A stretch of DNA of 64,000 nt from Acanthosepion esculentum (Eukaryota; Mollusca; Cephalopoda; Sepiida; Sepiidae), in NCBI GenBank assembly GCA_964036315.1, contig OZ038478.1:142594565-142658564 (forward strand), given 5' to 3'. Below are positions 57,460 to 64,000 of this stretch, piece after piece. A program made the translations under genes and the position numbers. Below the pieces are notes generated by a model. It had not been told where the DNA came from and did no database searches. It saw only the letters and a list, made by a program, of their open reading frames with translations. Position 1 is the first letter of the stretch. Every line of letters begins with the position of its first letter.

Positions 57460-59165
57460 ATCAGTTTTGACAAGTAGAGTCCACAGGCTTTTGCATGTGA
57501 TAATATAGTGTAAAACTTGTAAAAGTATTCAAGAACGTCTTAAGAACTCGACCTGGCCAAATACAATGAATGGTATTTTTGACTTCAGCATAAAATGGCG
57601 ATAATATATCACTTGATGAACCTTTGACCTTTGGAAAAAAAAGGCCAGTGTCATCATCAGTTTTGGAGGTGCACCCGTATATTGCCGTATCATCGGCACA
57701 TATATTCACATTCTGAGCATATTTTTAGGCAGATCATTTATGTAAAGTAAAGAGAGGGTTGGTCCGAGGAGTGACGCCTGCGTTGATTACTAGGATCCCA
57801 GAGGACTAGTCGTTAACAACTACCTTCAGCGACCTACCCGTCAGGGAGGACTTTATAATTTAGAAGACCTTTCCAACGATTCCATAGTTGGAGAACTTGA
57901 GCAGTAAACCTTTGTGACACATTTTGTCAAAGACCACCGAAATATCTCATGCTATGCTCCTTGAGGTGTATTTGTCGTCAAGAGCATCATTAGTTATGGT
58001 AGTCTGGACATTAGCAATGGATCGGGCCGTCGATCAAGTGGTTGTTCTTATGTAGGTGATCAAAGTCTTTCTCGTTGATTATAGCCTCAAAAATTTAGTA
58101 ACGATACTGAGGAGACTGGTGGGTCTATATATTAAGACGGGGAAGAGCACTTGCCTGCATTATTAAGTATCATGCGTACACTTGACACTTTCAGGCAGCG
58201 GTTACACAACTGCGCTATAATGAGGGGTAATTTCAGATTGATACTATTAAGGAAAGCCACTGGAAGTTTGTCTCGGACAGTGGCTTTCTTAGCGTTAAGC
58301 CTTTTGTTAAGTCTTGGGATTTCCCGTGCTGTAATGAAAATATTACAGGGGTGTGCTTAGTGAGAAGTGAGAAGTAGGGAAGAGGGTGGCCTTTGTAATC
58401 AAATGTTAAAATCGTGGCAATGATCGAGGCGAAGATATGATCACTGGACCATTTATAATTGTGGACACAGCCACTTTGCCTCTATTCATAATTTGGTTGG
58501 TGACCTTTCAGAATCCTTGAGATATATTTCTTTCCAACCTTGATATGGGCCGCTTGTGCAGAGCTACATTTCCCAACATTCTTGCAACGATTGTGGGCTA
58601 TAATGAATGCAGCAAACTATACCGCTTCTTGCGATAGTTATTGAAGTAGTGGTTAAGGTGTGCTATGTTTGCCGCGCATTCAGGGATTTACCAGGCTTGG
58701 CTTTTTGTTAGAATTTCTGTTGGGTATAAAAATCTACATTCCAGATAGGATCATTCAGAAACTAGAGCAACAGTTTTGCAGGCTGCGTGTTTGAAGAAAG
58801 CTGAGAGAGGGGCTTCCAAAAAAGACCAAATACTGTCCCAGTCTGACTTCGTGTAGTACAAATTCGTTCTATGGAACAACAAATCAGGTGATATCATCGG
58901 TTAGATACTGATTAGGAGATGGACCGACGTGCCCGGGGGCGGGCGGGAAAAACTTGCTAAGCATTTTTAAGGGCAGAATGTGAGAAAGATATTAAGGAAG
59001 TTGGCATGATGTCCTGTCGTGTCACGGACATGGGTGGATTTTTCGATGATCTGTGCTAGTTCATAGGCGATGGCGAAGTCTTTGCCTTCTTTATCGGTTT
59101 TGTTCGAGTGGACTAATCACTCTTCGTAGTGAATATTGCAGTCACCATCGATTTGAAAGCTAGCT
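57460..59165 (-). mobile_element. LINE copy, endonuclease end through RT catalytic motif, broken (jockey/CR1-like)
   Basis: This is the longest LINE copy in the window. Minus-strand frames run in order. Near 59150-58980 lies the C-terminal part of an APE-type endonuclease and linker: SFQIDGDCNIHYEE (its D-x-N motif), NKTDKEGKDFAIAYELAQII, VRDTTGHHANFLNI and LLISI (the family's S-D-H-x-L-I region, degraded). Near 58800-58690 is a DWDSIWSFLEAPLSAFF-like linker, then ECAANIAHLNHYFNNY. Around 58600-58400 is RT N-terminal sequence (TNQIMNRGKVAVSTIINGP). Around 57860-57640 are SLTGRSLKVVVND, a degraded GVPQG motif, and NICADDTAIYGCTSKT with the catalytic A-D-D retained. Frames change repeatedly and both ends are truncated. 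Confidence 0.75.
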
Positions 59166-59400
59166 GAGCGAAATTCGGTGAGGATATAAACAATCCTCTT
59201 GAATATTCAATCTAGTATTACTGTCTAATCGCCATTCGGATGACAGAGAGCGAAAAAGAATGTGCAGACAGTACTGTTTCACTGTATCACAGCTCTTCAG
59301 TACGACTAGACATCCGAATGCCTCATGCCCAACTGATCTGGTGTCAGTCAGAGTCCCTATCCACTGAGCTATCTTCACTCAGCAGAATGAGTTAGCCAAA
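59166..59400 (-). repeat. tRNA-derived SINE (tentative)
   Basis: On the minus strand GATAGCTCAGTGGATAGGG (about 59373-59354) is a good box-A-like stretch, and GGCATTCGGATGTCTAG (about 59322-59305) stands where a degenerate box B would be. The remaining body has no coding frame. Confidence 0.45.
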
Positions 59401-59842
59401 TCTGGCGTATTTTTTTTACAAATTTAAACAAATTCACAACAATCTCAGTGATTCATTGAGTTTACTGAAAAGCTTCGCATTAACGGAGGTGGTTGTTGCT
59501 TTTAGAATTAGCTTCTCATTCAACAGTACTCAACTGAAAATATATTTTCAATAGCAAAATAACATTATTTTTTATACAACAGCAGACTGTTTAACAAATT
59601 TCATTGTGATTTTCAAAATGAGCTTTTCGTATCGTTGGATATCCTTCAGTTGTTTTGTTTATTAATCCTTTCACGTTGTACAACTCTATGATTTACATTT
59701 TCCCAATACAGACTTTGCAATTTCTTATGGTTTTCTTCCTTTTTTATTATTATATCGCAATCTACTTCTGGTGGCCCTTTCAATTTTAGTTTTCATACCT
59801 TTTTAGAGCTCTCTTGTATACACAAGAAAATTTATATAGAAA

Positions 59843-59875
<33 letters not shown>

Positions 59876-60360
59876 ATATTTATATTTAAAGATAATTTTT
59901 CATCGCGACACAGAAACCTTTATGATTCGGAATATTAATTTTGTTCCATTATCGAGGGATATTCAGTAACTTTTGAAGAAAATGATTTACATTTTACTCT
60001 TTAAAGCGGAGTGGTATTATACTGAGAAGATTTTGTAGGAGAGGGGAACAAGATTTCCATTTTTTATGGGTATGTACGAATCGAAAGACAGATCTGATCT
60101 AAAGTAGAAAAGTGAAAAGATATAGGTTAGGGGTTAGATGCGGGTATGTAATACATACTTGTCTAGATGAGCCATCATGTATAGACGTATCACCATTGCT
60201 TTCAGTTAAGAGTATATTCATAAGTTACAATGAAATAAAACAGAGAGGTGTATATATATCCAACAATGGGTTAATTTGGGGATTTTACTTATTTAATTAT
60301 TTTGGTATATACTTTAGGACTGTCTTAAGGTGGCTTCTGGTATGATTAAATTATTTTTAT
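59400..60360. other. Unassigned spacer with (CA)n
   Basis: It contains a CA microsatellite of about 14 units (59843-59871). No gene is recognised. Confidence 0.5.
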
Positions 60361-60364
60361 AAAT

Positions 60365-60960
60365 TTAATTATTTTGATCTAAAATACAAAGTGGGAAAAG
60401 TTTACTTGTGACGTGTTGATATTCCACACTGGGAGACAAGAAAATCTGTAATGGTGAAATTTTGTAAGAGCCAGTGCACCTATTTACTGTAGATGACCTT
60501 GCAATTAAGGTGCTCTCTAGATATTTATATCGTAGTGAATTATCTTCTCCTTTGATCAGAGTCAGTTTCGTTACGGTGGGCAGCCAACGCATTTGATGTA
60601 TTTTTTTGTAAAATGTCCCTTTTTCTGTCCATATAATGTTTTATTTCGATTCTTTGAGGTTTCTCCTTTGTATTTTTTGTGACATTTATTACAGACAACT
60701 GAGTAACCTCCTCCTTCATGTATTAGATTTTGTTTAGTATTGACTAAGTCTTTTATTGTCTAGTAGTAATGACTTTTATATTGAGTTTAGATGGATTATT
60801 TTCGATTGTAGATGTGATAGTATTAGTAGGCAGGTTCATATATTTTTTTTGATTGGGTTTGTCAGAAAAGGCCTTTTTTGTTTTGAAATATTTTTTTGGA
60901 CTTTGTTTCGAAATGAAGATAAAATAATTAGTGTACTGGAGAAGTGTTTTCAATGTATTT
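60365..60960 (-). mobile_element. Penelope-like element, GIY-YIG endonuclease fragment
   Basis: Minus-strand frames give NLPTNTITSTIENNPSKLNI (linker, near 60840), KDLVNTKQNLIHEGGGYSVV and CNKCHKKYKGETSKN (near 60690). The latter is the GIY-YIG core with the C-x-x-C zinc pair typical of PLEs; Y-I-G reads Y-K-G. ESTLIARSSTVNRCTGSYK follows near 60510. A break lies between 60600 and 60560. It is a diverged copy of a different PLE subfamily from that at 33.4-34.2 kb. Confidence 0.7.
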
Positions 60961-61011
60961 CTCTTCTTCGTGTAAATAATCCGAGCTGCATATTCTTAGA
61001 GGTCTTAGGTA

Positions 61012-61090
61012 CTCTCTCTCTCGCTCACTCTCTCTCTCTCTCTCTTTCTATATATATACACATATATATATATATATATATTTATATTAA
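61012..61090. repeat. (TC)n and (TA)n compound microsatellite
   Basis: A CT-rich run (61012-61047) is followed by TATATATACACA and (TA)n to 61083. Confidence 0.93.
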
Positions 61091-61260
61091 TACATGTTTC
61101 ATTAAATAATATAGATAAGTGTTGTCTATATATTTTATGTAAGTTTTTTTCATATAGTCTGATAATCTTAATAACATTATCCTTAAATAATGAAAGAAAA
61201 TCACAATATTGATACATACTTTTTTTTATTTAATCCAATCTGAGCTTTATATATATATGA
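61091..61260 (-). mobile_element. PLE 5' fragment abutting (TA)n
   Basis: On the minus strand (61217-61091) the frame ends LSILFNETCININ, then runs into a TA-rich microsatellite. This is the same break point as at 31860 (SVVFNETC, then (TA)n) and the start of the RT fragment at 30935. Upstream it reads KDNVIKIIRLYEKNLHKIY. Confidence 0.6.
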
Positions 61261-61354
61261 ATGTTAAACATTTCATCCTAAGCAAGACAGGAATGTCACT
61301 AGTACGCAGGGCCTTAAAGAGAGTGGAAGTGGGAGAAAAAATGAGTGTAGAGAG

Positions 61355-61440
61355 GATTGAGGAAAGGACAAAAGATAAACAGGATGCAAGAAGTAAGAAA
61401 TTGACGATTGACATTTAATTTTTTTGAATACTTTTGTCAA
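61355..61440 (+). repeat. Dispersed repeat family, weak third copy
   Basis: Shares ACGATTGACATT, TTTAATTTTTTTGAA and an upstream purine-rich stretch with 54001-54150. The similarity is short and could be partly compositional. Confidence 0.3.
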
Positions 61441-61857
61441 ACTTATGGAAAGTTACTGAATAGAATAATAAAACGAATATTTGTAATGAACAATAATACT
61501 TAGGACACGACACATATAAGATTCGCCAGCGGCGTGTAGAAGTAGTCAGGTGCTTGAAGTGAGTCAAGTGAATTCCACAATGAATCTTCGACTGTCGGCC
61601 AGCATACAGTATTTACTACTGTATTTATGTGAATTGGGACACAGCCATTTTCGTCCGTAGAGCAAAAATTGTATTTATCAGGGAAGCAAGTGAACGGAAA
61701 GGAGCTCCACAGGCGGGGAGTACGAGAAAAGAAACTCTTGGAGCAGAAGTAGTTGCATTTAACTTTTTCAGATTTTTAGGACCTAGATGCCAATCTAATA
61801 GCATGCTTAAAATTCATTTAGTCGGGACACCAGGAGCAAAGCCCATCAGAGCAGTTG
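61441..61857. other. Unassigned spacer
   Basis: The frame 61629-61865 (78 residues) has no known domain. Nothing else is recognised. Confidence 0.4.
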
Positions 61858-62338
61858 TCATGTAAAAGAAATGTAGAAAAGACAGAGAGAAGCCACATCA
61901 CGTCGATAAGAAAATGACTGAAGTTGAGATGCCAAATTTGGACCTATGACATTACATATCATTATTTGCATTTTGTTCTGAACCGAGAAATGAATAGCAG
62001 GAACACCAGACCAGATATGGCAGCAGTATTCAATGCACGGACTTATGGTAGGTTTATAATTGTGCAAGATGGACTCTGACGAGACACAGTGTCGGAACTG
62101 TCTTTGCAGTAGATGCAGCAATTGATTCTATGTAGTTGTTACACTTCAAGTCAGTTGAAAACGTGAGGTCAAGAAGGCGCAGTGTGACGCTCTCCAGGAG
62201 TCTAACAACAGCCTTACTTAATACCATCAAAAAAGTTTCTCTATGGTGGTTAAATGAGAGCAATTTTGTTTTGTTGGCTTTAAAATTTAAAAGGCATTTG
62301 CTGCCCGAGCTAACCAGTGCAAATATTAGCAGTAGCAA
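61858..62338 (-). pseudogene. LINE RT C-terminal fragment (jockey/CR1-like)
   Basis: Minus-strand frames 62338-62054 and 62121-61858 overlap and give LLDLTFSTDLKCNNYIESIA, then SESILHNYKPTISPCIEYCC with HIWSGVPAIH and ASQLQSFSYRRDVASLCLFY. This is the post-catalytic and terminal part of the same LINE type as 47130-47720. A frame change near 62090 splits it. Confidence 0.75.
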
Positions 62339-62539
62339 AAAATATAATTCAACGAGTAGTTCATTTTTATATTACAAAGTATCAGCTGGTGCTTGTGAAT
62401 CTCGGATGCAGTTTACAATAATTCCGATAGCTTTTGTAATACTTTCAGTAATAATAATTTATATACACGATAATCCATGCAATCTTTTCAGCAAGTTTTA
62501 AAATAATTGTAATAGGTGACAGTGGTCAGGATTAACCGC

Positions 62540-63625
62540 AACAAGTCTTCCGGCTTGCGGTAAGTTGCCTGAAAGAGGTCGATCATCCGGGGCCCTTGGT
62601 TGGACGGACGGTCACAATCCTGTCCGCATTCTCAGAGTGTGGTTTGAACCGGACCCTAGATGGAGAAAAATTGGTCAGAAGTACAGGGTGGAGGTTGTCC
62701 TTGAAGGGCAGGGTGGAGGCGGATGTCACTTACGTCTTTCCGGTTCTCCTTTTCCTCCTGTCCTTACTTCTCTCAAAGCGACATAAGAATGTGCTTGAGC
62801 ACTTGCTATCCCCCACTTTGTAGTAGGGACGCAAGCATAATGTCGACAGAGTAGACTGTGTACAACTACCGTGTCATGGAGCGGCGATGTGAATGCCTTA
62901 CTTGGCGAGTCACAAACTCGCCTCGAGGCCGGCTTTCCTACGCAAATTATCGAAAGGAGATTCGATTATGGCGAGGATTGTAAGGTACTTCTTCCCTTGC
63001 CTCACTATCAGGCCTCCGATCTCGTGGGTTAGACGCTGTTGTTAACCCGGGGATCAATCGTATTTCCTTCGCGAGTGTCGATTCCTTAGGTCCAGTGACC
63101 TTTCTCGGCCTAGAAGAGTCTTCTATCGTGGACTATTGGAGGGGGTCGCGAAGGAACTGATATGTGACCGGCTCGAGGAGGAGGAGTTGGGCTTCACAGC
63201 GGATTACTTCAGCAACCCTGAGTTTTCGCTTAACTGGCGACTGGTTAGGAATAGGCTCTCAGCGACAAGGCCTTCATATAGGGCTTGGCTGATTTACCAG
63301 ACTGTAAAAAATGTTACCTTGGTATGGGAGAAACGGCTTCGCCCGCCTTCTACCATTGTCCTCGAGTCCGCGTCTTATGGGACCATCTCGTCGATGGCTC
63401 ATATTGCTCCCGAAAAGCTCGTGCTCTTGATCTTTCATATACGCGTGACAATGTGTCGCCCCCGTATTCTACGGTGAAACAAATTATGTTTCTATCGCTG
63501 CTGGCCACGGATCGAATAGTGATTTGGACGATGCGGCAGGAGGAAGTCTTGCGAGGCCACCGTCTTTCTAATCAGGATCTGATTCGATTCTTTGAGCATC
63601 AGCTCAAAAGGAAAGTTTGAACTGA
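62540..63625 (+). pseudogene. LINE-like RT C-terminus of a second type (CCHC-like tail)
   Basis: From 63136 a plus-strand frame reads ICDRLEEEELGFTADYF and SLNWRLVRNRL. Near 63290 the reading shifts to the frame 63285-63620, which holds PDCKKCYLGMGETASPAFYH, CPRVRVLWDHLV and FLSLLATDRIVIWTMRQEE. A C-x-x-C, G-x-G-E-T, H-C-P-x-V-x-x-L-W pattern is typical of the zinc-finger-like tail of LINE ORF2 proteins. The upstream part (62565-62823) has frames with SECGLNRTLDGEKLV and HKNVLEHLLSPTL that may belong to the same RT, with stops between. It is more GC-rich than its surroundings, which suggests a younger insertion. Confidence 0.6.
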
Positions 63626-64000
63626 TAGAAAATGCTTGGTTTCGACAAACCTTATGAAAACGTGGGTGACTGAGGCGAGCTTGGTTCGTGTGAACGGGGC
63701 TAGCGTTGATTTTCTCTTTTAGGTCAACCTATGTCACATCGGGGTTGTTTCCTGTGGGGCCATCCCCTGGTTAGGCTAGACAAGATTTGTGTACCTAGTT
63801 AATGAGTGTAAGTGTTGTTCCCGGTCTGCTCCCTGCTGCATCTTTGGTTATGACCCCAAGCTGACTTTCCCGACCTCCCAATTTAATTTTGGCCCCATTT
63901 CCATCTCGACTGGGTCAGATTTCTTTATTCCCTACGTCCGTATATGCTTTCTCCTTTCCCTCTCCCTTAGCGAGAGAGCCTCTTGATTCGCTTTTGATTG
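63626..64000. other. Unassigned end of window
   Basis: The composition is like the preceding LINE-like segment, which suggests its 3' untranslated region or a neighbouring element. The frame at 63789-63986 has no known domain. Confidence 0.35.

Overview
The window reads as intergenic, repeat-dominated DNA from a large animal genome, most likely a cephalopod such as an octopus. That is an inference from the mix of repeats: Penelope-like elements, jockey/CR1-like LINE tails, tRNA-derived SINEs, an env-bearing Ty3/gypsy element and many long (TA)n tracts. I found no intact host gene, no rRNA, no convincing functional tRNA, no CRISPR array and nothing bacterial. Almost every protein-like signal is a broken piece of a mobile element.

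Positions 1-23497 are one uninterrupted AT-rich satellite array with a monomer of about 158 bp (roughly 149 copies). Its core has a higher-order repeat (HOR) of about 4.73 kb (30 monomers). Successive copies start near 2591, 7324, 11741 and 18054. They differ by whole-monomer deletions (316 bp lost in copy 2) and by nested 7- and 8-monomer duplications. The outer monomers do not follow the HOR, and a decayed stub lies just outside the array at about 23535-23580.

Positions 24864-28298 hold an internally deleted, env-bearing Ty3/gypsy element: a candidate 5' LTR, gag, a scrap of integrase, then an env gene of the F-protein type with a furin-like site. From 28.4 to 34.7 kb the window is mostly Penelope-like (PLE) debris on both strands. 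It includes a nearly full but frameshifted RT region (29.1-30.9 kb, minus) and a GIY-YIG part (33.4-34.2 kb, plus). From 34.7 to 49 kb there are tRNA-headed SINE-like repeats, a folded-back mariner-like element (35884-36626), several 5'-truncated LINE fragments, a GC-rich tandem duplication (40641-41262) and long TA tracts. From 49.5 to 64 kb there are a Helitron-like element, more LINE tails, a broken copy of a widely repeated protein family of unknown function (55.64-57.0 kb, minus), a longer LINE copy that keeps part of its endonuclease (57.46-59.16 kb, minus), PLE endonuclease debris and a second kind of LINE (62.5-63.6 kb, plus).

The most interesting signal is a SINE-like family (copies near 34.74-35.06, 47.72-47.89 and 47.95-48.29 kb, partial at 28.36-28.51 kb). 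It joins a Pol III-type tRNA-like head to a conserved hammerhead ribozyme core (CUGAAGA, a GGCCG/CGGCC stem, GAAAC, GUU). One copy has lost exactly the ribozyme core. Looser hammerhead-like motifs also occur in the PLE-derived terminal repeats of the window.
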